From contig NC_063157.1 of NCBI RefSeq assembly GCF_020921035.1, positions 4,588,001-4,652,000 of the forward strand: a stretch of 64,000 nt of DNA, read 5' to 3'. How positions within the stretch are numbered: position 1 is the first letter of the stretch; each line of letters opens with the position of its first letter. Positions 41,098 to 54,087 of the stretch are shown in pieces. A program made the position numbers and the translations under genes. Origin of the DNA: Rhodamnia argentea (lineage: Eukaryota; Streptophyta; Magnoliopsida; Myrtales; Myrtaceae). Under the pieces are notes generated by a model that saw only the letters and a list, made by a program, of their open reading frames with translations, was not told where the DNA came from and made no database searches.

Positions 41098-42559
41098 TCT
41101 CTTTGCCTATCGCTTTAGCTAAGCGCCAAGTCCGACAGTTCGAGAATGGGCCCTGATGTGATATCCCATTGAAGAGTTACACCGCAATGTGTTGGCGAGA
41201 GCCCTAGAGTGCTAGGGGAAGACATCAACATGAATATGCTCCTACTAATATTACGACTCGTTTAGTCATTTTCTGTTTGCCTTGCCATATATACAACACC
41301 TTCGGAAGTCCATCCGCGTGTTTCGATCCTCGTCATACAAGAAACGTCCCGTCCTCGCATCGAGGAGGACATCTACTAGTTCTAGCCGATCTCATTCGGC
41401 TTGATATGAAAAATTTCGATGTCGTCTTAGGAATGAAAGGAAAAAAAAATTGTCCAAAGGTTCGCAAATCTATCGTGCGGCGGCCAATTTAGTCCCGAAT
41501 CTTTTAATTGAGATCGTCGATGGCGAGCCCGGCCTCAAGCAATTGACGCTCGTGCCCGGGTTGGCGATGGCGTCCCTCGCCCTTACTCAAGGCCAAGAAC
41601 GAGGCTCGAAGATGGCCGGCGAAGGAAAAGGGGGAAAAATAAATAAGAAAAAAAATAAAAGAAAAGGTAAATAATAAGAAAAATTTCCATGTAAGAGGTT
41701 TTCGATAAAAAAAAAAAAATTGGCGAATCGGTAAAAGATTTAGGGCTAAATAGGCCAAATCATCAAAAGTTTAGAACTAAAATGGCAAGTTGTCAAAAAG
41801 TTTAAGACTGAATTGATTGCCGTGCAATAGGTGCATGATTTTTTTTTTCGACAATTTTTTCGGAATGGAATGGCTATCTGCATCCAGTGCCGATATAGAC
41901 CGTTTCTAGAAGGTCTATTAGTCGGTCTGTTACGTAGGCCGGAGACTATGCCCGCTCCATACGTGGGCGTGAAACGATGGGCCGTGCCCGTCTGGATTCA
42001 ACCGAGAAGTTAGAAAAAACGGGGAGGGTGAGGGAGACAGCGGATGGCTGCTTAGGTTTACCGAAAGAAACGAGAAATCGAAGCACCAATTCCAGGTGGT
42101 GCAGAAAACTCGACTTTTCTTCAGATCACGTGCCCGGGTCACCTACCGGTCCACCACCACCACGCCCACCCACCCACCACCCAACCCGACCCGGATTGCC
42201 CCTACCAACCACGCAACGCATGCACCTTCCGATTGTAAGTGGGCCTGTGCATGAGCCCGGTAGATACTAAAGCCCGATGTGCGATGTGCATGACTCGGTT
42301 ATTCTATAAGATTTGAGTTGAAATTGGTGAAGGATGGTGGAACAGTAGATCGAAGTTCTCTGAGATATTGATCCGATCGTAGGGCTTGTCTTGAATTCGT
42401 GTAGTGATATAAAGAAATGTATTGCTGCATTTACCACCTCGCACCTTCATTCGATCGTATTATAGAGTGATTAGAGAGAGCCGCGATCATTTAATTCAAT
42501 CGATCCACCGCCTCCATGTGTCTTGGACCCAAATTTACCCTGGAAAAATCAATTTCTCT
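41098..42559. other. Spacer with a fourth long-TIR element
   Basis: No gene is recognised. 41451-41835 carries the long-TIR family arms (see separate entry). 42150-42190 is a C-rich CCACC tract. Confidence 0.4.
41451..41835. mobile_element. Long-TIR MITE, member 4 (short)
   Basis: 'ccaatttagtcccgaatctttt' text on the left mirrors 'aaaagatttagggctaaataggc' on the right. The core at 41515-41625 is GC-rich. Outer ends are eroded. Confidence 0.4.
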
Positions 42560-43117
42560 TAAGGGTGAGCATGATTTCAAGGTAGAACAGAATCGGAAAC
42601 AGAAGAACTAAACCGATGAAAACATGGTAGGTTTTAGGTTCAAGGGCATGCAAGATGGATTCTAAATGTGAAAAATTGGGAAACGAGGTTCTGACGGGTA
42701 GATTTTAAGTTCCAGCGGGTCGAACCTGAAACCTGAAATCGGGAACAAGTATTTGTGTTTTTCTTGTTTTTATGCCTTTGTGCAATTCTGCGAAATTTCA
42801 TGGCATGCGTTGATGAGTGTATAATTTAGAATCATCGATCCGGGCTTCAATTTCTTGCGATATGCATGACTGAGAATTAATATTTCTACATATGAATTAT
42901 TATCAATGAGTTATAGCAGCAAATAGTGGTCATTATAAGAGATAATTCAATGCTATCGTTCGATTAAAGTGCAACTTGAGTAGATCCCGGAATTGATTTT
43001 GGAATCCGTGACGGCGTATATTTCAGGTTTCAAAAAAAATAAGAAACCGATTTCAACTAGCGAGTTTCAAATTTCATCTAAAGCTTAGAAAGAATCTGAA
43101 AAATTGTCCCGCCCCTA
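42560..43117. mobile_element. hAT-like element candidate
   Basis: The ends are TAAGGGTGAGC and, complemented, TAGGGGCGGGAC. The flanks ATTTCTCT (42552-42559) and ATCTTTCT (43118-43125) agree at six of eight positions. No coding content. A probable decayed relative lies near 32290-32845. Confidence 0.4.
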
Positions 43118-43165
43118 ATCTTTCTGACTCTATTTTTGGAAGTCATTAAGGTGCGTGGGCACAAT

Positions 43166-44322
43166 TAGGGGTGGCAAAATCGAACCTAAAACGGAACCGA
43201 ATTGAACCGAACTGAAATTTCTTATATTTTCGGTTCGGTTCAATTTTCGATCCGAATAGTATAAAGAATCGTAATTTTTTTCTTGGTTCAATTTTTTTTG
43301 GGTTCGGTTCAGTTAAGCGAACCGAACCATTTAAAATATGAAGTCAGAGCGCGACATTAATCACCTTCCTCGCTTTTGCTCTCTCGTGCTACTGGGTGTG
43401 TTCTAGGTTTCGTCATCTCCATCACATCTCACTTTGAAGCTTTTTTGCTTCGAGAGGCACTTTCTCGATCCTCTCTCTCTCCCCATTGGCTTCTTACCGT
43501 TCAGCGTTGGCCATTTGAAGGGCAGAGAAGAGATGAAGACAGGGGCCTCGTGTCTACCACCAAACGCCGCTCGTGCTTTGCCCTCTTGTTGGAGCTTCGC
43601 TTTCGAGTCTCTCGATCCCCGATTGATTATTCCGAGCTGTTGAGAATTAGGGGTTATTCTGAAATGTTGAGAATTAGGGGTTTTGTGAAGAGAAGAACAA
43701 GAGAACTTAGGTTGGGGAAGCTAAAACGGTCACCTGCGCTGCCAAAAAGGCTGATGACAGGGATGATGAATGCGGTCTTTGGAAGAGAGGAAAAAGATAC
43801 AGGAAGAAGTGAGAGAGGATGAAGTCGGGCAGATTGGCCGATGACGATGAGGTTATGCTATGAGAGTGCTTCAAGTGCGCGGGTGTGAGAGGGATGGCTT
43901 ATAGTGAAGAGAGAGGAAAGAAGAAGGAAGTAGTGAGTGGGAATGAACTAGGGTAGAGGGGTTCTTCAAGCTTGTATGTGAGAGAGAGAGAGACTTAGGG
44001 GTTTTGTGAAGAAGAAGAAGAAGAAGGTGGGTTTCGAGTGGGGGAGAGGGAAACTAGAGAAGAGAGTGAAGAGAAGGGGGAGGCTTGGGATACGGCTGTC
44101 CGAGGTGGGGGCCGGTTTCCGCTTGGATACTTTTGAGCTGCACCGATTTACCGAAAACTGAAAATCGAACTGAACCAAACCGAACCGAACTAAAAAATTC
44201 AGTTCGGTTCGGTTCGGTTCGGTTCAGAACATGTTTTGGTTCAGTTTAAGTATATTCTCTAGTGGTTCAGTTCAGTTCGATTTTTTAGAAAACTGAATTG
44301 AACTGCACCATTGACACCCCTA
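43166..44322. mobile_element. Non-autonomous hAT element with perfect target duplication
   Basis: The element begins TAGGGGTGGCAA and ends CACCCCTA, flanked on both sides by GGCACAAT (43158-43165 and 44323-44330), a perfect 8-bp duplication. Both subterminal regions hold clusters of GAACCGAAC/GGTTCGGTT units (43180-43330 and 44160-44290), which in hAT elements serve as transposase-binding repeats. The interior (43370-44120) is less AT-rich, with a 148-codon open frame (43376-43822) that I do not recognise and a short internal duplication of TGAGAATTAGGGGTT (about 43641 and 43668). No transposase domain is visible. Confidence 0.8.
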
Positions 44323-44330
44323 GGCACAAT

Positions 44331-47300
44331 ATGGGAATTCAGGAGTCAGAGAAAAGTGAAGAAGAGATGCGCTGATGTTGCATTCTCTCTCTCCTTTCAG
44401 GCTTCGAGATGATAAACAAGCAAAAGATAAGTCTCCCACTCCCAGGACAAACCTCTTGGTTTTCATCACATCCCACCTCTCAGATTAATCATTATTGCGC
44501 CGTTTCTTTTTGAAACTTACCACCTGACAAAAAAAAAAGTTAACCAACAAACAAACCCCCCTCCCTTTGAGGTTATTAATTTCTCTTTTTTTTTTAAAAA
44601 AAATTTATTGAATCTATGAAGTTGGTAAACAAGGAAATTAAAGCGGTAAAAACTCAATAGAAGGTACCTAAATTTCAAGAAACACACACACAAAAAAAAA
44701 AAAAAGATGAGTAAGCAATTCGAACGAAAGCTGATAACTCGAAATTAGTTTGTTCATAATCGAAGAGAAAGTTTATAAATCACGCAAAGAAAAGTCGACA
44801 ATTTCCTAATATAGACGGCAAATTCATGCCGTTCGTAATAAGCTTTTTTTTTTATTACTATTATTTATCAGAGATAAAGAGAAGTTGAGATTAAAAATAA
44901 ACAAATTACCATCGGTATATAACTCCAATAAGAATTGACAATGCAAGATGGTAACTTAATCGGAGAAAAGTTGGTAATCATTCTAATTAAGATTGTAATT
45001 CTACAAAGAGTTAGTAAATTTGAAAGTTGGGAAGTGATGCGATAAAAGTGATATCTCAATTGAAAGTTGGTCAATTAGATAACAAACAAATGTTGGTAAG
45101 CAAATCTAATAAGGGTTGTTAACCAAATTTAGTTGGTGACTCAATAAAAAAAAAGTCAAAATGCACTCAAATAAAAGGCTGATAATTTCATGCTATAATT
45201 GGTAAATTTAATGCGCTAATAAGAAAGACAAAAAAAAAGTCCGAAAAAGATAAAAAATTTCATCTTTGTTATATATAAGAGAAGTTGGTGATTTAAAAGA
45301 AAAATCAAACTAATGTCCATAATTTTTTTTTTGGTCGAATCTAATGTCCATAATTAACTTCTACAGAAATTGGGAATTTAATCGGATAAAAGTTTGTAAT
45401 CACTCTAGTTAATGTTGGTGATTTCTACAAATAGTTGGTAAAAAAAAATATTATGGATAAGTAAATTAACTGACGATTGTTGACCCAAATGTCATTGATT
45501 TGATAAAAAAAAAAAAAGTCGATAAATCACTCAAATAAAGATCGGTAAATTCATTTCAGAGTTGGAATATAAGGTGTCAGTATGAAAGACAAATAAAAGC
45601 TGATAAAAAATATGAAAAATTGATTTTTTCTAAATTGTCACAATAAGGTATAGTAATTTCATAAAAGCATTGCTAAGCTACCAACGAATCGTAGGATGAT
45701 GGTGTGATTGACCGTTAACTTCTTTTACATAGAGCTCTTCAGACACCAACACTTTTCGAAATCCCCACGACAAAAGTTCCATTAATTTCGTAAAAAATAA
45801 TAACTTAACAAATATTTTCTTAAAAATGCCGCTTGTATCAATTACAAAAATGAATGAACCAAAACGTAAAGGTTTCAACATAAATCATTGCCGGTGCTTA
45901 AAAATGTCTTTTATTGACTAATTATTTTAAGAGAAATAATAAATTATCTTTAGAAAGATACCTTTTAAAACCGTTCGTTTTTTGCGAAGTAAATATAACA
46001 GAAGATGTTCGACTAGAAAAAGTAAATAAATAACATAAGACAAGATAATTCAATTTCCCAAAGGATCATAGGGACGCAACTCGATACATCTCATTTAGTG
46101 CTTGTACACATGGCATTTTATGTTATCTTCCCTAGATGAAAAAAGAAGGAAAAGGGTAAAAATTGTGGAAATGTGAGGAGTTTTGCAGTGGATATAGCTT
46201 GGTAAGAACCTTTTAAAAAAAAAAACAAGGGCAAAGACGATGATGCAACGTCTTGCCTCATTCTTGTTACTCCAAAGGGACATTACGTCCTGGAATCCTC
46301 CAAAAGCCATCCCAAGATCTTCTTGGATCCACCGGACCTACTCCCTCTCTCGCTCTCTAAAAAGACAAAGAGGGGTCGTCGTGGGTGCGCGATATCAGCA
46401 ATCGGAAAACCGTCCAAGCTAATTGAAAAGGAAAGCATCCCTTGCGAAATCTTGCTGATGTCGACCTCCACGACCAAGAGAAACCTGTTTTTTCTGCTTC
46501 TTCTCCTTTCTTTTCCTAGAGAGAGACGAAACTTTAAAGAACAGAGGACAGATAGTAAGAAGAAGAAGATGAAGAACAAGAAGACGAAGTGAGACTTTGA
46601 GGGTCTGTTCAATGTCTGTTCGCATCTCCAGCTTTGCTCAACCAATGCCCCGTGCTGTCCATGTGTCTTAATTTCTTCGAGAGCCGGAAGCAAATGATGT
46701 CTGTTCGAACATGACATGCGTCCGGGGCAAATGATGTCTGCATCTCAGCAGAAGCATATTATATTAGCGTTCAGCACTTAGAATCTGGACTGACGTGGAA
46801 CAGGGAAAGGATGCGAAGGGCAAAGCCAAACTCAGCACACCGGAGGGCTTAGAAGGAAGAGGGGGGAGTGTCTTGTTGTGGACGTCGGGATGCATTGCTT
46901 TCGCAATTTCAGAGAAGCGTATGATCCGAAATGTGCAATGGATTTGTGGTTCATTGGAATAGGCGCGCGAATGGTTTCGCACGTGCGCATCCGGCACGAT
47001 TTGATCCACAGGCTAATTGATTTGACCATTTAGTTAAGGGAGCTCGGACACATGCAATGTCATTCCCAACTGTCTAGTCCCCGTCTAAATGTCTAAATGT
47101 CTAAATGTACGCATTGGGCGCAAGTCCCATTATCTTTGTTTTTTTTTTTTTTTTTTTTTGGGTCAGAAAGTCCCATTATCTTTGTTTGGCATTCATGAAC
47201 ATGGGACGCTTTGGATTAAGAGAATTTCGTAGATGGGTACTTATATTAGGAGAGTGCTTGTTGAGTTGGAGGAGTCCAGAATTACTCAAATTTCTGAAAT

Positions 47301-49598
47301 CCTCAAACTGGTCATAAATGTGTAGTCAAAATTTAAAACATAAGAGAATTTGATAACATAACTGTCTTTGGGTGATTGTGAGAATAACGATATATTGTGA
47401 GTCACAAATTTTAAAAGAATTGACCTCACAACAATTTTTAACTAATTGTTATTTTTTTTTTATGGCCCAAGATAGACGATTAGCATAATGATCACCCAAA
47501 GACTATTATATAATCAAGGGATTTGAGAAGCGGTGCAATCTCAACTGCAAATGCTATGAGTGACAAACAATATTTAGTAATCATGGCGGGACCCACATCT
47601 GATCTTATGTCTACTATTTCACCGTCATACTGTTATGCTAGCGGACCCATCAATCAATTCTCTGTTAATATCACAGCAAAAACGGTAAGTATTTTCCTCT
47701 ATGAAAGGAATTTGGGAGATGAGAATAAGAACAGGCGAGCAGCTAGCATAACGGCAAGTGTTATTCCCAGATTGAAACGGTGAACTTCTGACCACATCTC
47801 TGAGATAATGTGATGGGCAAAAGGTAAACTGAAAAGGGAAAAAAAAATGGGTTTATTGTTCAAAAGGCAACCGGATTAGAAAAGTAGTGGGATTAGAAAA
47901 CAAATCTAAGTGAATGATACTCAAATAATAGGTAATCTATGAAGGATTCATCTGCAACTTTTGGAATGGTGGACATTTTTTTCCTGTCAAAACGAGGAAA
48001 AAAAAATTGGTGGATATTGCTCCAAAATAAAATCAAAAGATCAAGAACGCAAAAAAGTAGTAAAATGAATGTTTAGTATAAACTTCTAGCTGTTTTAGGA
48101 TTTTGTAATCGATTAACACCTATAGAATTCCATCGATTTTTTTTTCTCTAAATTTTAGCCTTGACTCATGTTATCCTAAGATTGACCTCATAAATGTTTT
48201 AGGTTCGTGCACATCTTCATCGATGAGATTCAAATCAACATTCGCATTTTGATCTTTTCTTTATATAATCTGTTATTATGCATAATCGATATCACCGATC
48301 TTGGTTTTAAGTCACCGCAGAGTCCTTCTAGAGCTACTTGATTTGAGCGAAAAGAATGAAGAGCCATTTGAATGCACAACGATCACAACATATGTCTCTA
48401 GTTGATATTTAAAGTTTATTTTCATCTTAATAGATCTTTCTGATGAAGTTAACCATTTTTCTTTTTATTTTTAGCTGGCGACAATATTTCTCTGCTTGTG
48501 ATTAGCACAATGTTTTGGTATTTAATTTGCTTTAAAATGACATGTTGCCTTATGTTGTTATTTTTCTTTCTTCATATGTAAGGAAGATACCAAAAGAATT
48601 TGAGTATATGGAGTGAGTAATACCTACCTAACAAGACTCAACTTTACTTTATAAGCGCCCAATTACCGTCCTTTCTTTCATGATGTTCGCAACGTATTGA
48701 CTCCGTTTCTAGGGAACTTAGCAAATCCAATTAATCCAAAAAAAAAAAAAAAAATCAATCTATAACATTGTGGAAAATAATTAAAAGCAGAACTCGGCGA
48801 GCTAAACTATTTATTTCAACTTGTATTTAAGTTAACAATTTCAATAGATAAAAAACATCACATGCACAATTAGTGCGACTCCATAGATAACACGAACTAA
48901 TTTCCGATACATCGCGATAATTATCGGGTAAATCATCCGAGGACTCTTTATTGAAAGTACATAGTCACAATTATACCTACTATAGTCACATTTTGGGGGC
49001 GCTTTTCTACCTTCCATTCACTAAATATATGTTCATTTGGATTACTTCCTAACTTTATTATTCTTATTTGAAGTTGTTTGTTGCTTTAGAGCTACCTTTG
49101 TGAAGAATTACTTTAGAGCTACTTTTGTGAAGAAAATTAACAAACTAGCGGTAGGTATTGGGTCATTAGCAAAATCGTATTCCGACACCCATGAGCTCCC
49201 TCGTGTTTTAACGTTGCCATCATTAGATTCTTCCCCGTAATCCGACGCACTTAATCCGATGATTATGGAATGTCCGCCCGGCATAAATCACTAATGTTAA
49301 CTTCTTTGCGCGACACGTGTCAAGCAGACAAGCTTTCCTAACCAGAAACAAAGGAGAGAGGAGAGAGGGATCAGAAGCAACTGTACCGAACGACATTAAC
49401 TAAACACCAGAAGAAGGAGGAGGAGGAGGAGGAGGAGGACGTCGCAGCAATAGTCATAATTAACCTAGATGGTGAATGATTAGCACATTTACCAATGGCT
49501 ATATCTAATAGCTATAATATAAGCATTAGGGTTATGAAAATCACAAGAAAAAGGTGAGAGAGAATCCACAATTTTCCCTTCTTTCTTTCCTGGTTTGT
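44331..49598. other. Long AT-rich spacer downstream of WUSCHEL
   Basis: No recognised gene over 5.2 kb. It contains diverged tandem units (44760-45660), poly(T) at about 47139-47159, a short duplication of 'ctttagagctac' (49084-49125) and a (GGA)n run at 49418-49438. Confidence 0.45.
44760..45660. repeat. Diverged tandem units of about 0.4 kb
   Basis: At least two units, and part of a third, share ordered blocks: AATCGGAGAAAAGTTGGTAA (44959) with AATCGGATAAAAGTTTGTAA (45381), AAAGTTTATAAATCACGCAA (about 44769) with AAAGTCGATAAATCACTCAA (about 45515), and the recurring word GTTGGTAA. Spacing varies (about 364-422 bases) because of indels. Confidence 0.45.
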
Positions 49599-50975
49599 TT
49601 AAATGGGGCCGGGCGATCGGCCGGCGTAGGAGTTGAGGCTAAGCTCGAGGGAAGTGCGAGAGGTGCTCATCACGACGTCGTCGTACCAGTAGCCCTGACG
49701 GTGGATGTGGTGATGGTAATGATCCGAGTTAGGCTTGATGTTGCACAAGGCATTGTCGATGTTCAAGTGGTCGTTGTTGCCGTGCATCGGGAACAGCGGT
49801 AGGGTTTCGATCTCCGGAGTTTCTTCATCGTCTTCTTCTTCTCCCCCTCCTTCTTCGTCTTCCTCCGGCTGGTTTTCGAGGGAAGGGCGGCTCTTCCTTT
49901 CTAAGAGAGCGGCGCACGGCGGGGAAGCATACGTGTCCACCGCGATCCAACCAAGGTTGGGGCCGACATACCCTCCCCCGCCGCTGCCGGCTGATATGGA
50001 GCAATCCTGCTTGGAATGGGGAAGAAGAAATGAGAAAGTTGTTATTGTGCAGCGACATTGTCTACTACTATCACATCGATACTTACTTGGGAAACAAAAT
50101 TCTACCAAACCGACCAAGTAATGCTTCTTTACTTACCCTAAAATTCTTCTCCATTGTCACAGAACCATATCCATAGCCACCCATCTGCCCAACAGCCATT
50201 GCACCACCAGCAGCAGAGGAAGAAGAACAAAGCCCTGGCAAAGCGTTCGAAGTTTCGAACCCATTAACGACGCGAAGATGAAGAAAGAAATACGGGACCG
50301 AAAGAATGACGACGATCCAGCGAAACAAAAGTAGCCATGCATTAAGTGCCCACTACGTGAATACTCATAGAAAGTATAAACTTCACATAACAGACTCCGA
50401 TAAAAGACCAAACTTTAGTCCAAGAAAATGAAAGATCAGAGAATGATGATGAGGAAAGATAGACGCATACCAGGAGGAGTGAGGTTAGAGTACTTGTTGT
50501 GGAGCACAAAGGGGTCTTCGGGAGGAGGCAGTTTGCCGCTCCAACTGCCGCTTCCGCGACCGCCGCATCTCGTCTTGGGGTTGACCGCGGAGGCCGTAGG
50601 AGGCGGAGGAGGAGGGACGGCGCCATTGATATTAGAATTTGGGTCGGGGGAGAAGAAGCGCCTCTTCTGGCGCTCGCGGGCCTTGTGGTTCTGGAACCAG
50701 TAGAAGACGTTCTTGCCCTCGATCTTGCCGTACTGGCGGAGGCGGGCGGAGATCCTCTGGATCTGGTCGGCGGTGGGGGACCGCACGCCGTAGTTGTAGT
50801 AGAGGTCCTTGAGGATCCTTATCTGGTCCGTCGTGGGCGTCCACCTGGTACTGCTTTGCCTGCAAACGTAACTGCTGCTGCTGCTGCTCGTGGCTCCTCC
50901 TTTCCCACTGTTGCCGTTGCCGTTCATGTCTTCTTGGTTTTGAAGCTGTTGCCGCTGCTGCTGTTGGGGCTCCAT
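49599..50975 (-). CDS. WUS: WUSCHEL homeodomain transcription factor
   Basis: Three exons: 50975-50471, 50234-50137 and 50006-49599, GT-AG borders, frame kept, 336 aa (Arabidopsis WUS 292). The start MEPQQQQ matches the WUS N terminus; an in-frame ATG eight codons upstream is less likely. The homeodomain spans about 42-107 ([20 protein letters not shown], then [20 protein letters not shown]) and has the extra tyrosine in LYYN that marks WUS itself rather than other WOX proteins. Exon 3 holds an acidic region (about 248-266), the WUS box TLPLFPMH (269-276) and an EAR-like repression motif SLELSLN (320-326), followed by ten extra residues ([10 protein letters not shown]) absent from Arabidopsis WUS. 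WUS keeps shoot stem cells undifferentiated, in a loop with CLAVATA3, and recruits TOPLESS through its C-terminal motifs. The exon 2 acceptor (CTTTGCCAG) has a weak pyrimidine tract. Confidence 0.95.
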
Positions 50976-53664
50976 GGTGGGTAGGTGAGGGGAGGACATG
51001 AAGGGTATGGGCTATAACTTATAATGGAGGGTGAAGCAAGCACATGGAGAGAGAGAGAGGGAGGGAGAGAGAAGAGACAGAGGATATCAGAGAGATATCT
51101 GGGAGAGAAGGACTGAAGTTGACAGAGATCTCAGAGATTTTTCATAAAAGGAGAAGGGACAAAAGAGGGGATGATGGAAAGGGAGGGCATCAGGGGAAGG
51201 ATTGCTTGGATCGAAAGGCGTGACGAGGTATACATCTCAGTCTATCCCCAGCCACTCAAGTCCTCTCACAGACGCACACAAGCAGATCACAGATCAGAAG
51301 AGAGATTTTCAGGTTTGGAAAAGGGATAAATATGGTGGGGAGAGAAGGATGGATGAATGAATGAATGAATGGCAACTTTGCAATGATTTGGTGGGTTTTC
51401 TTCTCTTTTGAGAGAGAGTTTGTGAAAGGTTCTTTCTTGTGAATGGGATCAGATCATATGCACATGCCCTAGTGATCGTCTCCTGTTTTTCTTCTTTTCC
51501 AACCATAGTACCGAAAAGAGCCGGAAACCAGAAAGATATTCTTGTACTTAAGCTTATGTTAGGGCCCCCACTGCCCTCAGGGGCACAACCGTAAAAATGG
51601 GGACTTTTGGGGGGTAAGAATGAGGGAGATTGTTGCCTATAGCTCTTTTACTTGGTTTGGTCCCTCCCATTCCTGCAAGATGATCTTCCATTACTCAGCT
51701 AGGGTTTTGTGCTATCCACTTCTCTTCTCCTTTCTTCTAGTTAGACCTCCATCTCTATTTAAGGAATTTCTCCATACGACTTCAGGTAATATGTAAGGGA
51801 AAGAGACACCAATCTAGTTTCACACACACACGGATACAAATTTTCTGCAAAGAGAACCAGAAAGTGACAGGAAAATGGTCATATAGCTCCAATTCAAGGC
51901 TTGAGATTGGAGAAGACTCTAACACAATGATGTTTTTTCGAGCGATAGAGGGCCGTCATATGTTTTTGTCGGATCGTCAAGTTGCCAATAGTTGTACATT
52001 CTTGTGCTGAATGGACTTTGAATGTTAATTCTATTTACTTCCACAGAAAATCTGAAGGCGATACTCGAATATTACATAAGGTTGCGTGGGGAAATAATAC
52101 AAAAACACAGTTGTCTTCCCCTCTTTTCCAAATTGAAAGAGTTGTGCAATTACTAAATCTCAGGCACAGATGGCCAGAAGATAAGGATACCAGTATCTTG
52201 CATTTCCGTATCTCATACATGGAAGTTAGCCACACCACATCAACTTCAAGACATGGCTGATGGAGTAGTCCCTACCGTGGAAACATTTTCATCCCTACCG
52301 GAAGATGTTGTCCGATAAAAATCCTAGTACTTCACTATGGCTAAGTCCTAATATAAGTTCTGGCGAACCTTCTTCTGCATGATCTCTTTGACATATAGAT
52401 GATGATCAGAAGGCTTTTTTGAACATGCAGGAGTTTTCTTTCAAATCTTCAGAAAAGGCCAGGTTCACATTTCATCCGTGAATGCAGCTTTCAGCTTTCC
52501 TCGCATATTAAGGATGCAAAACGGATGGTCGGAATCGCCACCTATACCATTTTCGAAACACTTGTGACCCAAACAGCTTAATGGGCGACCCAATGCATTG
52601 GCCAAAAAAGAAAAAACCCATCTGGCGAATGCCGCCGGCGTGTTCGTAGGTCATGCGGTGCAAGAAGATGATGCTGGGTTTGATTATTGAAAAGAAGCGA
52701 CAAGCCGAATCGAGTCGCTCCTTGTGTCTGAACTTCCACAAGTTCCACAAGGGGTTGCTAATTGTTCATAAGGGCAAAGAATGATCAGGGTACAATGACC
52801 GCTTCCTCATTCTTCTCCAATGGGTAAGTAAAAAAATGTTCTTAGTGTCTTGTTTCCAGGACATTCCCATCTGGATCATGTAAAAATTCGAACAAGGCGA
52901 GCGGAGCAAAAGCTGTTCATCGATCAACGTTGATGCGAAGAAGCCACTGCTCCTACGAGTCGGTGGGTCTAAAAAGCTAAGCAAAAAAAGATTGTTTATT
53001 TATCATCTTACATAATTGTCTTATCATGTATTATTATGATGGTCGCCCAGCCTTCTGTGTTGGGTTTCGGGCTCATGGAATTTTTCAGTCTCTTCCTTGA
53101 TTTCAACCTGCAGCAGTCTAAATTCCATTTTTCGACAATTCTGACACTGACTGCTCCTCCTTCTCTCTCTATCTCGCGCCAAGAAACGCTTTTGCAGATT
53201 GCGCTTCTTTGGCTGATTTTGACACTGCCATCATGAGATTTGCCTTTCCTTATCATGCATTTACTCTCTCTCTCTTTGAAGAACAATGAGGGATTCATTT
53301 GTGCAGATTCTCTCATCGTTCAGTCGGATCAACCATGGTTATTGCTAATCAAAACCATCGTAAATGGGACGAATTGTTTATAGCAAAGTTTTGGAAATTT
53401 CGGTCTATTGTCGTGATTACAAGAAAGTATAGATAATATGAAGATCGATACGGATAGTGATAAAAAAAAAATTTGATATAAGCATCATCGATTACATGAC
53501 TTGGGTGATATAAGTTACCTAATGAGATTTATCTCTTTATGTGCCACTAGAATTTTCACCCATAGAATCAGGAATGATATGTGTCTCTGGTTCTATCAGC
53601 CCTAGTCCTGTTTCATCTTTGATCAGACTTTAGGCTCTTGATTTGCCAGTGTGAAGCTATGTCT

Positions 53665-53668
<4 letters not shown>
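50976..53668. other. Upstream region of WUSCHEL
   Basis: No gene is recognised. The first 200 bases above the start codon contain GA-rich leader-like sequence (51043-51075). Short open frames at 51982-52260 and 52508-52984 match nothing known to me. WUS promoters in other plants are several kilobases long, so part of this is probably regulatory. Confidence 0.45.

Positions 53669-53702
<34 letters not shown>
53669..53702. repeat. (CT)n microsatellite
   Basis: About 16 uninterrupted TC units. Confidence 0.95.
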
Positions 53703-53809
53703 AGCTAGCGTGCAGAGCCCCACCACCACCACCTTTTCTTTCGCGCAATCATCTTCTTTGAAGTCATTTTCTTCTCCATATCTCCATGGACACATCAAGA
53801 ATCATTACA

Positions 53810-53810
<1 letters not shown>

Positions 53811-53867
<57 letters not shown>
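53811..53867. repeat. (CT)n microsatellite
   Basis: About 28 TC units. Confidence 0.95.
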
Positions 53868-53870
<3 letters not shown>

Positions 53871-54061
53871 ACTGCTACTGAAGATTTCTGGGTTTTGCCT
53901 TTTGCTCACTCTAGGAAGCAAAGGACCAGGGGGCCACCACCTTTTTCCCCCTCCTTCTGATTTGGGGTCTTGAAAGACTTTCTCTGATGCATATATATAT
54001 ATAGTGGTACGTGATTTCAATGCCCCAATCAATGCAAATCTTTCATCATCACAAAGTGGGC

Positions 54062-54087
54062 AGAGAGAGAGAGAGAGAGAGAGAGAA
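54062..54087. repeat. (AG)n microsatellite
   Basis: About 12 AG units, complementary to the CT tracts at 53669 and 53811. Confidence 0.95.

Noticed and set aside
43376-43822. 148-codon frame inside the hAT element as a gene
   Set aside because: No recognised domain, no splice or start context, and it overlaps other frames; not called as a CDS.
46283-46717. 144-codon minus-strand frame and its plus-strand partner
   Set aside because: Both strands are open over a purine-rich tract and neither translation resembles a known protein.
50499-50984. 161-codon plus-strand frame opposite WUS exon 1
   Set aside because: Antisense shadow of the GC-rich homeodomain exon.
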